Source: Viscum album
Lineage: Eukaryota > Streptophyta > Magnoliopsida > Santalales > Viscaceae
Length of the DNA stretch: 64,000 nucleotides
Direction: 5' to 3'
Assembly (NCBI GenBank): GCA_963277665.1
Contig: OY728147.1
Span: 1,267,399,424 to 1,267,463,423, forward strand
Shown here one piece after another: positions 9,495-21,168 of this stretch. A program made the translations under genes and the position numbers. Within the stretch, counting starts at the first letter, position 1, and each line of letters opens with the position of its first letter. The notes under the pieces were generated by a model. It did no database searches, was not told where the DNA came from, and worked only from the letters and a program-made list of their open reading frames with translations.

Positions 9495-12400
9495 ATGGAT
9501 AAAAGCTGGATCACATTACTAAGGAACACACCTCAGTATGTTAAGGGTTTGAATGAGTTTTTAGATTTTGCAATTTCTAATCGATCTGTTGAAGGGAGAA
9601 TAAGATATCCATGTCCTAAATGTAAATTTAGAACATGGTTGAAGAGAGATGAAGTTTATGAACATTTAATACTGAAGTAATTCCCTAGTCAATATTTGTG
9701 TTGGGTTTGTCATGGAGAATCGAACGTTACAGAAAGATTGAGTACTGATGTTAATCCACATAATGAGGTCTTAAGTTCGTTGACAATAGAAAATGAAATG
9801 CAAAACCTCATAAATGATGCATTCGGCACTGCAAGACACCATTATCAGCATCAAAACATATCAGAATAACCAGAAGAGGGTGCTACAAATTGCAACATAA
9901 CAAGTGATGTTTTTGAGATTGTAACACAAGAAGATCAAGATTGTAACATATCATTGGGTCCTCCTCTTGATTCTATGGAGACAAATGTAAGAGAAAACCT
10001 CACTGAGAAAAATGTGTTTCATGATTTAGTTGACGATGGAAATCAAGAGTTGTATAGTGGGTGTTTGAAATATTCAAAGCTTTCATTTCTGCTGAAGTTG
10101 TACTATATCAAATGTCTATGTGGAATTAAAAATAAGGAAATGTCCATGATATTGGAATTGATTCGTGATGCATTTCCTGAAGCAAAAATCCCAGAATCAT
10201 TTTATGATATGAAAAAAGTTGTTAACAAGATTGGTCTGAATTATACAAAAATACATGCGTGTCCCAATGATTGTATGCTTTATTGGGGAGAGAATTCAAG
10301 TAGACAGAATTGTAAGAAATTTTCTTCTTCTAGATGGTAGTTAAAGGGTGATGTTGGAAGTCTGAATGAACATAATTTCACGGAGAAGAAGAAAAAGAAC
10401 ACACCTGCAAAGGATTTGCATTACTTTCCCTTGAAGCCTCAATTGCAAAGATTATTCATGTCATCGAAAACCGCTGAACACATGAAGTGACATTCTATAG
10501 ATAAAAATAATGATGGGTTAATGAGACATCCATGAGATTCCCAATCATGGAAGACATTTGATTCATTACATATATATTTCTCAGCTGATCCTAGGAATGT
10601 TCGATTGGGATTGGCTGCCGATGGATTCAACCCATTTGGGACTTTGAGTACCAGTTATAACATTTGACTAGTTGTTTTGATCCCTTATAATTTGCATCTG
10701 TGGATGTGTATGCAACAAACATATTTTATCATTTTGATGATTATTAATGGAAAACAAATTCTTGGAAATGATATTGATATATACTTGCAGCCTTTGATTG
10801 ACGAATTTTAGGAGTTATGGAGAAATGGTGTTGAGACATTTGATGTTTCTTCTAAAAAATGTTCAAAATGCATGCTACTTTAATGTGGATCATTAGTGAA
10901 TTCCCTGGGCTTGGGAATTTATCTAGTTGGAACACTTACATAGGTTTGGCTTTTCCTGTTTGTAATTTTGATTTTGATCCCAAACGGCTACCTCACAGTA
11001 GAAAATGGTGCTTCTTGTTCCATCGAAGATTTCTCGATGCATTTCATAGATTTCAGCTGAACAGATCAAAATTTAATGGTTCCATTGATTGTAGACCACC
11101 TCCAAAGTTTTTAACTAGTTATAAAATATTGACATAGCTTGAAAATGTTGAAACAAAATTTGGGAAGGTTCATCATTTGAATGATAGTGGAAAATGGGTC
11201 CGAAGTGCATTGTCAGGTGAAATCAGAACGCAACAATGGAAGAAAAAAAGTATATTCTTCAAACTCCCATATCGGGAATTTAATTTGTTGCGGCAAAATA
11301 TTGATGTGATGCATATTGAGAAGAATTTCTGTGATAATTTTATTTTCACATTACTTAATGAGCATGGAAATTCTAAGGATCATCTCAATGCTCGCAAAGA
11401 CTTACAAGTAATGAACATAAAACGTGATCTCTGTCCAGATGAGAATGAAAAGTATGCTCCAACCATTTTTGCAATGAAAAATAGGGATAAAGATACATTC
11501 CTTAGAATTTTAAAGAATGTGAAGGTATCTAATGGGTATTCAAGTAACATATCAAGGTGTTTTGAATTGAATAATCATAAGTTACATGGATTGAAAAGTC
11601 AAGATTCACATATTTTGTTACAACAGTTACTACCATTGACATTGCGTACATTATTACCTGAAAAAGTTACTGCTGTTGTACTCCAATTCTGCACATTTTT
11701 CAGGCAATTATGTGAGAAATCTCTACACCCATTTCAGCTTAAAAACCTCCAGGAGAGGTTTGTATTGACCCTTTGTGCAATGGAGATGATATTTCCTCCA
11801 TCGTTTTTTACTGTCATGATGAATTTAACTGTGCATTTGGTTGAGGAAGCTAAATTAGGAGGTCCCGTTCATTATCGATGGATGTATCCAATTGAGAGAT
11901 ATTTTATTTATATGTTTTTCATTTAAGTAAACATTTTTTGGAATTTAAATAAATGCATAATATTATTATTTTATTTCACAGATATCTTGGGCATTTGAAA
12001 GCATACGTGAGAAATAAATCCCAACCAGAAGGCTCTATTACTGAAGGCTATTTGGCTGAGGAGTGTCTTACCTTTTGTTCTAGATATTTGGATGATATTG
12101 AGACAAGATTTAATCGAGTTGTACATGTTGACGACACATCAATTCAATCTCAAATGCATCAGAAATCAAAAATATTTCATGCTATTGGCCGATCAGTTGG
12201 GAGGACCTCAAATTTGATACTGACAGAATTGGAATTATTACAGGCATATAGATATGTGCTGCTGAATAGTGAAATTTCAGATCCATTTATTGAAGAGTTT
12301 AAGATACAAACAAAGAGATGAATGAGAGGTTGAACACTAAATGAGAAAGATATAACGAAAGATGTGAATAAAGATCTTGTAGAATGGTTTGCACGACGTA

Positions 12401-13001
12401 TAAGTTCATAAATATTTCAATAAATATGAATATTAGTTTGACACATACATTTTGTAAATATATTAAATTATATTTCTTTTTTTATATCATGAATACTGAT
12501 ACTCGAGTATACTTGTTATAAGATTTTAAGTTTCTTACTAGAGGTCCTATAAAACAAGTTAGAAAGTTCGACGCTTATAATGTGAATGGCTTTAGATTTC
12601 GTACAGTCGATTGAGAAATGGGTTTGAAAACACAGAATAGTGGTATATTTACATTTACTAAAGTGTGATACTATGGAAAGCTGCATGATATTATTGAATT
12701 AAACTACCACAAACATTTTTATGTTGTTTTATTCAAATGAAAATGGGTCGATATTATCAGAGATGTTAAAAGTGATTCCTTGCAATTTACTTCTGTGAAC
12801 TTCTCTCGCTTGATGGATGCTAGTGATCATGAACTGCATGATCCATATATCTTAGCATCGCAAGAAAAAATGGTATATTATGTGAATGATGTTGTGGATG
12901 AAGAGTGGTGTGTAGTTGTTCACGTAATACAAAGATATTTGTACGATATGGGTGATGAAGTGGAAGATTTGACCTCTGAAATTGAATTTCATCAACAATA
13001 G
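9495..13001 (+). pseudogene. CACTA (En/Spm) tnp2-type transposase, degenerate
   Basis: Decayed transposase of a CACTA element, the enzyme that would cut and join element ends. In order: an N-terminal Transpos_assoc-like domain (from MDKSWITLL at 9495, with CPKCKF), a linker, and the tnp2 core (about 9954-11140). The core shows motifs ADGFNPFG, a VVLIPYNL-LWMCM pair, and GNDIDIYLQPLIDE, the last two D-rich motifs being typical of the DDE-type core. Next comes a DUF4218-like segment (11177-12320; VMHIEKNFCDN, then GHLKAYVRNKSQPEGS and EGYLAEECLTFCSRYL), with an intron near 11900-11982 ending TTTCACAG. Last is a DUF4216-like segment (about 12580-13001; NSGIF, ELNYHKHFYVVLFK, VNFSRLMDA, DPYILASQ). 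Stops interrupt it at 9678, 10338, about 10489, 10534, 10663, 10809 and elsewhere, with at least one frameshift near 10855. It cannot encode an intact transposase. Confidence 0.93.
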
Positions 13002-13287
13002 GAAGTAGAATTATTTGTCCATCATGATATTGAAAATATTAGTCTAGAAAGGATGAATGAAGTGGATGAAGCAATGGAGTAGAAAACCGACATGATTGAA
13101 GGGGAAAATGATTTTATGTACAATTATTTATTCATTCAGCAACCACTTGTTTCATTTCTGCAGTCATTCATTATCATTGTTATATATATTTTTTCTGTTA
13201 GTACTAGGCATCTATTATCATTTTTAATTTTTTTTTCTGCATAATTTTTTTGAAATATATATTCTAAACTAAATTTTATTTGATTAA

Positions 13288-15132
13288 ATGACAAGAATGC
13301 CAAGGAAAAAGTGGTACACTATTTCATCTAGTTCTACGACAGATGACGATCCATCTGACTCCCTCCCCACGGCATCTAAGGCACCAGCTGCCTACACCCC
13401 TGAACCATCTCCCCCTACACCATCTCTCACACCATCTGTGGGTGTCCCATTAGAGGCTGAGTCGTCGACTCCCCCTTCAGAAGCCTCAGAAGTGGGGCGG
13501 CGACACGCCCCTTCCAGTTCATCACGAACATACTGGAGTGTCACTGTCATAGGTACAAATTTTAATTAAATAAATTTATTGCATTTTGTTTATACTAATT
13601 GTTTGCTCATTGAAGATGAAAAAAATACAACCGTGAAGAAAAACTTAAAAAGTTCTGATGTTTGGAATATTAATGGCGAGAATATAGTCGTGCCATTTGG
13701 TTCTTATGGGGTCCCTACGGATGATGCCGCGGGGTTACTTGGCCAGATTCTAGGCCAACTGGCAGCGGAGCCCATTTCCCTTCCTATTTCTTATGATGAT
13801 TGGAGACATATGCCTCCAAGCTGGAAAAATGAAGTTTTTTATTCCCAAATAAAGTTAATTTTATTACATTATGGTTTAATTGAATGTCATGTTACTAATA
13901 TGTTCAAGATGAATTTCTATATACAGATGTTCTTCCACTTTACAGTTGCTGATGTGATAGCATGGAAGTGGACATTGAAAAATCTTGGTAAGAAATGGAA
14001 AGATTTAAAATGAAGATTGTGGTGTGATGTCAATGATACTTCGTTGACCATGTAACAAATGTATGAGAAGCTACCCAGTGGGGTACCAAAAGAACAGTGG
14101 AAAGTTTTTGTTAACAGACATCGTGATGAGAAGCGGATGGTATTGAAATATATATTATTATATTATCCTTATTTTAAATTTATACATGTATATTAAGAGG
14201 ATATGACATTGAATACATTACTGTTAAATTGTATTTTATTTATTTTAGGATCTCTCAAGACATAATGCATCAAACCGGGCTAAGCAAGTCATCCCTCACA
14301 TTGCGGGCTCAAAAAGCTTTTCTAGAAGCCGAACGACATTGGTAATCTTTTAATTATTTTAAATATTTATAAGACAATATTATCTATTTAATATATTGAA
14401 TTGTTGATTTATCTTTGCTTAATGCAGTCACAAAGTTTAGGGCACGAAGCATCCCGAACTGAACTGTGGTTGGATGTTCACAAAAAAATCATATGGAAGT
14501 TTTGTTAATGAGCTTGCCAAAGAAGTTGGGGTATGAAGTCAATTTTTTTATTATAATAACTTATTATCAGTTTTTACTGTGTTAATATATATTGATATTT
14601 TATTTATAGGTAAAAATTAAAGAACTATGGGATGCCAATCCTGGGAAGTCCTACTCATTCTCCCAAGATGACCCAGTTGCGAAAGTCCTTGGGAAGGAGC
14701 ATCCTGGTAAAGTGCGCGGGATGGGTTTCGGACCCATACCATCTGAGGTCTTTGGCATGCCACCAGGGATTCCAGCTGCATCTACTACTGGTTATAGTCA
14801 GTCCATACCCAAAGATGCTCAGAGGGAGATTGCTTCTCTACGAAGCACAGTTCAATATCAGGGGGCTCAAATATCCGCTTTGCAGCAAGCGATGACTGCT
14901 ATACATCAGCAGATGAGAATATATGCTCCCGATGGTAGTGCATCGACCGGTGGTCAGTAGGTAAATCACAAAAAAAAAACAAAATCATTTAGTTTGTAAA
15001 CTTTAATTGGTTTTACGTTTTAATATAAATATGCAACATTATTTAATTTTCAATATAATGTTCTTACAGGTGACATCAGAAATTGGAGATGGAGGTGGAG
15101 AGGGTGAAAATGCATCATCATACCGTGAGTAG
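13288..15132 (+). pseudogene. CACTA second gene, plant Transposase_24 (Ptta/En/Spm) family
   Basis: Lies 290 bp after the tnp2 gene on the same strand, the usual order in plant CACTA elements. Starts MTRMPRKKWYTISSSS followed by a Ser/Pro/Thr-rich stretch. Recognisable family phrases: VPFGSYGVPTDDAAGLLGQ, WKWTLKNLGKKWKDLK, LPSGVPKEQWKVFVNRH, NASNRAKQVIPH then SKSFSR, and FSQDDPVAKVLGKEHPGKVR. The C-terminus has a short coiled-coil-like segment (AQREIASLRSTVQ). Seven exons can be inferred from GT/AG borders: 13288-13552, 13616-13853, 13927-14139, 14249-14341, 14428-14530, 14610-14960, 15070-15132. Exon 3 has an in-frame TGA after KWKDLK and a TAG soon after. Exon 6 ends GGT-CAG-TAG next to a GTAAAT donor, suggesting a former CAG codon. 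The family is an accessory protein related in position to TnpA, which binds subterminal repeats. Confidence 0.9.
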
Positions 15133-15460
15133 AGTTGTATTGTTGATGTGTTGAACTAATATGGGAATAGTTGGTTTGTATATGTACCATGTGTGGCACA
15201 TAGTTTCCACCAAACATTTTCATGTCCTAACATTTTCTTGATTTATCATGTTTCCTTTTATGCATTTTATTTATTTCTGTTGTTTCCTTTTATGTCTTGA
15301 TTTCTTGAGTGTGGTATAAATCATTCCATTTAGGCCTGTGTTTGAATTGGTAGTCGAGATTTTGGATGACTAGGAGTTAAACCCATTGTTGATGTGTTGA
15401 ATAAATTCTCGATGCTTAATATTATAATATGTAATTATTCAATATCATCATCCAAGAAGG
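15133..15460. other. CACTA 3' flank, non-coding
   Basis: T-rich sequence after the stop of the second CACTA gene. Contains two copies of TTGTTGATGTGTTGAA (about 15141 and 15388) and a TTAATATTATAATATG phrase. Likely 3' UTR or internal non-coding DNA of the CACTA element up to the gypsy-derived segment. Confidence 0.4.
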
Positions 15461-17230
15461 TAAACCCTTCTGGCATTGGTATCATATGACACCATGAATC
15501 ACAAAAATATGTGGATTGATAACTCTTTATTAGGAACTATTTTCTATGAAACCAATAGAAAATGATTTTCATTTTCCATAACACAAACATAACCTTATTT
15601 TCTATTTGAGCCTAATATGATTCATGTTATATAAATCCTAATTTCCTAAAATTATTCATGAATATATAAAAAATTACATGTCGTTCCATGAATAAAACCT
15701 TATAAAACAATAATATCTCACAACTATCATATCACCCAAGGTGAAATAACATCCAACTATAACATCAAACAACAAGAACAACAATCCCACACCGAGAACC
15801 TGGGTTTTCTCCCATATATGGGTTAGATAATCCCACAAAAAAACACATTACCAAGGACTAAAACACCTTAATATCATATAAAACTTTCAAAAAAAATTAT
15901 TCAATAGAAAATAAAATGGATTTGATACAACATTGTGATGCCATTACCTTGGTTCCACTAAACTAGTTCCCCAAACCAATGTGCCACATGACCATAGGAA
16001 TGCCTCCTCATATACAAGAGGCTTCATACTAGTATTGAGGGTCCAATGAGGTATGTGGGGATAATATACCATCTTTACCAGTGTAAAACAATAGTATAAA
16101 TCAATTTAAATGATAACCAAGTATGTTATAAGAATAATCACGCATGATGTATTCAATTCCAAAAATTGGGTAAATCCCCACAACCAATATAGTAAACATG
16201 TCATTTCATACAAGTGTCATGTGTTAAGGAAAAATAAAATAAAAAACCCCATAAAAATCCTAAAATGGGTCTCGATGTCCATCCAGTTCCCTCATACATG
16301 CTTCATACCATATCCCAAACCAACCATCTATCAAAAGTATTTTTCCCTTATACTTCCCTACAACCATGAGATCTACTCAGGTATCAATGTCATCCTAAAA
16401 AGGGTGTGAGTATAGGTTAATAGGACACCACCAATAGTTTCTAAACAAATAAATATTATAATAATAATAATACTATATACATAAGTACAATTAAATAATG
16501 AACAAGGAAGAAAAGGTAAACAAGTTCCATAATTAAATATCAAGCATTTAACCCTGTATATCCTTCGATTTTATGATGACATCAAATCCCACCAAACCTT
16601 CTTTAGCCATGTCAAAATTATATTCCATTAATATAAATGGGTTTTACATTTTCATTAACAACAATGGTAATTCATTAATCATTTCAAATTCATATACTGT
16701 GGTGCACTAATCAATTCACTCATATCATACACATAGGCTTTAGTGCCTAGAAATCCATGTCAATACACTATAAAAGCATAGGAAACTCCATATACATCAT
16801 ATCAATTACATTATGTCAAATTTCATGTCTAGCCATCCCACATCAAAGATAAGGAATTCCTTGTAAAAAAATTCTTACCCATGGGTGGGATCTACTGTGT
16901 CCCTCATCATTTACTAATCCATCAATACACATTCCACAAGTTCAAACACACTTGACCTTTTTAACAAATTACAATATCAAGGGTGAACCTATTTCATTTC
17001 ACCAATATTCACATAGTTTATCACTTTCACTACACTTAACGTAATTCCATAACTATTCTATTTTACTATTCATTATAACAAAAACCATTGTACGTATTTT
17101 CAATTCCATCTTATAACATAGATATTCCCACATTTTCCATTCATTATTTATCCCCTTAGTTATCTCACAACCCATTTAACCATAAAAGTTTTGATAAACA
17201 ACCACTTATTCCATTTTAACATCCTCGAAA
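15461..17230 (-). mobile_element. Ty3/gypsy fragment A: 5' UTR, decayed PBS and LTR, antisense
   Basis: A decayed PBS (TTGATACA at 15922-15929, minus-strand equivalent TGTATCAA) is followed by an LTR start, TGTGATGCCATTACC at 15934. The arrangement matches gypsy B at 21158-21200. Both the part left of the PBS (CACCCAAGGTGAAATAACATC; then an ATATGGGTTAGAT-like phrase) and the part right of it (CCTCCTCATATACAAGAGGC ... ACCATCTTTACCAGTGTAA) align by eye with gypsy B's 5' UTR (20870-21158) and LTR (21169-21330). It is therefore the 5' end of a second, diverged member of the same family. The LTR's other end is not clear and appears cut near 17230. Confidence 0.7.
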
Positions 17231-17339
17231 GGTCCAACACATCATTGAGTTGATGTTATTTTATGATATTGTGTCTGGTTTGTCTGATTTGATTTGTTTT
17301 TAGGGCAGTAGTGCAGTGGAAGCAACAATTTTTTTTTCT
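17231..17339 (+). other. Possible internal CACTA sequence before the subterminal repeats
   Basis: Short T-rich region with TTTGTTTTTAGGGCAGTAGTGCAG, where TTTTTAG could be an intron acceptor. It connects the gypsy fragment to the subterminal repeats and may be the last non-repetitive part of the CACTA element. No gene called. Confidence 0.3.
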
Positions 17340-17807
17340 ATTCATCTTTTTGCGGCGGTTTTAACCGCCACGAATAGTATACAAGTAAAACTGTAGCGGC
17401 GGTTTTAACCGCCGCTAAACGTAAAAATACTTACGTTTAGTAGCGGTTTTAACCACCGTTACAGAGTCGCATCCCCCGTCTGCATTCCGCGGCGGTTATC
17501 TGGACTTTAGCGGCGGTTTTACGGCCACTGGATTTTATTTTATTAGCGGCGGTTATAACTGCCGCTAATAAAATAAAATCCCGGGTTCATAAAAACCGCC
17601 GCTAAAGTGGCGAGAACCGCTGCTAAATGAGGAAGCTACGACACTTCCTTTAAAACGATGATAAATGGAAAAAACTTCCGCTAATAGTTTGCTGACACCA
17701 AATTTAGCGGCGGTTTCTGTAAACCGCCGCCAAACCATGTAGCGGCGGTTTAAACCGCCACTAAACACAAAAAAAAACCGCCGCTACATGGCGGTTTTCT
17801 TGTAGTG
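17340..17807 (+). mobile_element. CACTA 3' end: subterminal inverted repeats and terminal repeat
   Basis: Dense direct and inverted copies of (T)AGCGGCGGTTTTAACCGCCGCTA and shortened forms between 17350 and 17800 make up a classic CACTA subterminal region. The right terminus is TTCTTGTAGTG at 17797-17807; read outward-in this is CACTACAAGAA, the consensus CACTA tip. Immediately after it (TTATCATAAATC) begins the reverse transcriptase of gypsy B, so this element is inserted in that gene. The matching 5' terminus was not found. The core motif (GCGGCGGTT) differs from the one at 4.7 kb (GCGACCGCC), so they are different CACTA families. Whether this end belongs to the transposase at 9495-15132 is likely from orientation but unproven. 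Confidence 0.88.
17530..17581. repeat. 52-bp near-perfect palindrome in CACTA subterminal region
   Basis: Left arm begins GGATTTTATTTTATTAGCGG and the right arm ends with its reverse complement (CCGCTAATAAAATAAAATCC). The centre is GGTTATAACT. Only one base pair of 26 is mismatched. It could form a long hairpin or cruciform, or a dsRNA if transcribed. Confidence 0.9.
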
Positions 17808-18435
17808 TTATCATAAATCTGATTCTCTCTAAATGTACTTAGAACGATCTCAAGATGACTAGCTTGGTTGTTACAAGTGAGAGAATACACCAAGATGTCA
17901 TCCACAAAGACTATGAAAAAAGAATCAAGATAGGGATAGAAAACCCTATTCATTAGATCCATGAAAATAACAGGCGTGTTCATAGGACCGAATGACATAA
18001 CAAGGTACTCGTATAGAGAACACCTACTACGGAAGGTTGTATGAGGTATGTATGATTTCCTTACTCGCACTTGGTGATATCTTTACCTTAGGTTGATCTT
18101 AGAGAATACCCTATATCCTCAGATATAGTCTAAGATATCATCTATTCGAGGTAGTGGATACTTGTTCTTGATCGTATGCTAGTTCAACTTTCTGTAATCC
18201 ACGCATAGACGTATGGTTCTATCCACCTTCTTTTCTAAAAGCACGGAAGAACCCCAAAAGGATTTATTGGGCCATATAAATCCTTTATCCTATAAATCCT
18301 ATAACTTTCGCTTGATATCCTAAAGCTATATAGGTGCCATCCTGTAAAAAGTAATGGACACTAGAGCTGCTTTTAGAACAAGCTCGATTGTAAACTCTAC
18401 CTCTCTCTCAGGAAGAAATCAAGAAAAGTTATTGG
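17808..18435 (-). pseudogene. Gypsy B reverse transcriptase, cut by CACTA insertion
   Basis: Minus-strand RT domain of a Ty3/gypsy element, read from about 18435 leftward. Visible motifs: YRMAPI, DKGFIWPNKSFWGSSVLL, IRLCVDYRKLN, KNKYPLPRIDDILD, FSKINLR, and the catalytic FVDDILVYS (in the frame at 17750-18070). Several stops break it. The frame ends at TFRENQIYD where the CACTA terminus begins at 17807; in related elements the RT continues past this point. RNase H and integrase of this copy are not seen next to it, so they were either displaced to the far side of the CACTA element, outside or unrecognisable in the window, or deleted. Confidence 0.92.
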
Positions 18436-18490
18436 GAAAAACATCCCTAAAACGATCCACCATTGGAGGTAAATCAACATGAAATAAACC

Positions 18491-18950
18491 CTAATATTCC
18501 AAGAAGATATTAGCAATCTGTGCGGTCACTCCACCTAGACCATGATGCTTTGGTCCAACTCTACTAGCCTGAACATCCCACTCACCCTTATGAAGATAAC
18601 TGCTGCCCTCTAGTGATGTAAATGATACCCTGTAGTAATAGAAGTCTACAAAATCATAATAATGAACCAACCAATTCATCCCGAGAATAATATTGAAGCT
18701 TATCGTCTCAAGAAAAAAGAAGTTCCATAAGAAAGGGTAACTTTCTACCTCAAGGGGATAGTCCCTGCATTGGCGTATGCCCTTTAACTGCACTCCCAAT
18801 AGTGTATCTAGGGTCATTACACCACATTAATATTATATCTCTAGTCTGAGACTTTCCACAATAGATATTGAGATAAAAGAGTTTGAAGCACCTGTATCAA
18901 ATAAAGTGGATACTATGGTAGATGCCACTAGAATAGTACCTCGTACCGTA
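18491..18950 (-). pseudogene. Gypsy B aspartic protease region
   Basis: The minus-strand frame includes FNIILGMNWLVHYYDFVDFY, matching the conserved ILGMDWL-type motif that follows the active site in plant gypsy proteases (retropepsin, RVP_2). The active-site segment upstream (about 18850-18920) is decayed. It lies between gag (to the right) and RT (to the left), the normal gag-PR-RT order for an antisense element. Confidence 0.8.
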
Positions 18951-18999
18951 GATGATATTGTGGCCTGGTCCTCGGGTATTAGTTGTAGCACATGCAACT

Positions 19000-20110
19000 G
19001 GACTGATCCATAGCCCTGTGAAATAGCTTTGAACTACCATGATTAAAATTTTTCTTCCAGCACTAATGGTGATCAGGAGTCTGACTACTATGGCCACAGA
19101 TTCCTCCTCGGCCAATCCTTCCAGTGCTATTCCAACTCCCTACCAGAAATAGTGCAAAAAAACCTACTTCTAAAGGTGGAGCTGGTGCTGATCCTTTTCA
19201 ACTCGAAGCTGGTGGAAAGGTCCTACAGAATCTTTGAAGATGCCCCATGTAGCTACAAGACTAACACTCCTTTGGATCTATATCACAACGAGGCTTCAGG
19301 TTCCCCCATCGTCCATACTGATGACACACCATGGAGTTATCAATACATATACTCTGGTTGTCACTGCCCTGACGAGAAACCTCAAGGGAACATTTCCTAC
19401 CACTGGGAGAACTAATGGTCTGCCGTGACACTAATCCTCTATACCCAGTGCTATTTACACCCCTGAAGCTTCGTTCAATGATAAGATCCCAATTGACTAT
19501 TTCAAAAAAAATTAGGTAGGAAAAAGGAATTCACCTATGTACGAATGACGTACACAAGGCCATCCTCGAAGAGTTTAGTGCACAAAAGCTCATCACTATC
19601 TAGAAGAGGTTCAAACCATTGTAACTTAGTGAAACATGTTTAATAATACATAACTGGCATAAAAACCTACTCTATATGCATGAACTCTATGAAATTTCAC
19701 TTTAATGGATTTGTAATCTCCTTTAGTGCTTGACTTGGTTTCTCACTTTTTCCCTTAAAAGTGTTCGATAATAAAAAAATTAATTATGAGTGATGAACTC
19801 TCTGAATCTGTTAGCTCTCAACATCTGAGGAAAGAACTGATCATAGAAGACAGTCTAGAAATCAACCCATAACATGCCTAGATGATGACCGACCTAGGTA
19901 ATAACATCCCACCAAAATTTGGCTGAATCTTACAACATGTAAGTAGAAAGTTTGACCCTACAATTTGGAGGCATCTCTAGATTCTAAAAGATAAACAGGG
20001 TTGCCTCTAGTCAAGACTCAGTAGCCTGTGGACCTCCATCCGCTGAGAAAATAGGAGGACATTGTTGCTGGAACTCACGAGTCAGATCAGCCATCGTAGG
20101 TGCAACTCAT
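19000..20110 (-). pseudogene. Gypsy B gag, degenerate
   Basis: Minus-strand gag remnant. Around 19990-19790 the translation carries MPPNCRVKLSTYML, DSAKFWWDVIT and YDQFFPQMLRANR, which follow the retrotransposon gag pattern (A-T-ML ... A-WW ... F---F-P---R). A Cys/Gly/Ser-rich region with CGH near 19085-19115 is where a zinc knuckle would be expected. Many stops are present. Start not determined; upstream sequence to 21157 looks like 5' UTR. Confidence 0.8.
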
Positions 20111-21156
20111 GGAGCACCAGGCATGGACTGAATCATACACAGAAAACTATCACAAACTTGGGAATTAGTGCCCATATCATGTACAACAGACGGTGCCTCA
20201 AGTGGCACTCTTTGAGTTAAGACTGACAGATTAAGGCCCTCCATGTCTGGAGCATGATCTTTGCCACCTTCCTGACATATGATATAAGGATTTCGTGGCA
20301 ACATTGACCAACAAATTCCAAGAACGTGCCTTAGAACAAGCTTTAAGTAGGTAGATAACATCACTAGAGGAAGATGAATGCAATAATACTCACTACCCAA
20401 GGTATACTACCCAACTACCCACTTAGACGACCTGGTACTGGTAAGTTCTCAAGTATAAGTTTCATTTCATTTTATATTTAATTACCAGGTTCACTCCTTT
20501 ACCTTTCATAAACATGACAAGGTGGTATAAGGACATGAAACCATTTCATTTTTAGATTTCACGTTTCATTTTATAATGGATAATCATTCCCATTTAATCA
20601 ATTCCCATACACTTTATCATTGAAAATGACACCCATTTATTTATATCATAATGGATAGACTCAATAAATTACTCATCCCAACCCACAAGGGACCATACAC
20701 CTCATAAATTGAGACAAGAAATCACTCAATCGCAACCAAGAGTAATACAAGCATAATCTAACTATCATAGCATCACTCAACAACCACTGGCATATCAAGC
20801 AATGCAATTTGTGAAATGCACCTATATGGCATGACAATATGCATGACATGCGAATTCTAGGTGCCTATAATGATTCATGTAATAATTATCATTTCCCTCA
20901 TATCATTGGGCTAAGGATAAAATATAATCTCAATCATAATAATAGTCAACAAAACTATATAACATGTGTTTCACCCAATGGTGAAAAGATATCAACTGTA
21001 ATAGGCAAAATCATAACAACAATTATAATTTAGGAAACCCGTCCTTTACCCAAACATGGGTTCATGATGCCCAAGAACAACTTATGACCAAGTTACAAGT
21101 GTTACTAATCTCTAATCTATTGTCTAAAAATAGTAAATCAAGAAAGGAAAACTCCT
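20111..21156 (-). other. Gypsy B 5' untranslated region
   Basis: Between gag and the PBS. Mostly AT-rich, with one copy of the TTACCTTTCAT...GACAAG motif (20499) that also occurs as a minisatellite in the LTR. The part at 20860-21156 aligns by eye with fragment A (15610-15922). No supported gene. Confidence 0.55.
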
Positions 21157-21168
21157 TTGATACCACTT
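21157..21168 (-). promoter_or_regulatory. Gypsy B primer-binding site (tRNA-iMet type)
   Basis: The minus strand reads AAGTGGTATCAAAG directly after the LTR end (...GGGATGTCACA). TGGTATCA matches the primer-binding sequence complementary to initiator methionine tRNA that most plant gypsy elements use. Confidence 0.8.

Noticed and set aside
9495..17807. Calling one complete CACTA element from 4702 to 17807
   Set aside because: The left block (GCGACCGCC) and right block (GCGGCGGTT) have different subterminal motifs and tips, so they do not form a pair.
18897..19428. Open frames on both strands at 18.9-19.4 kb
   Set aside because: Shadows of the decayed gypsy B gag/protease; no independent support.
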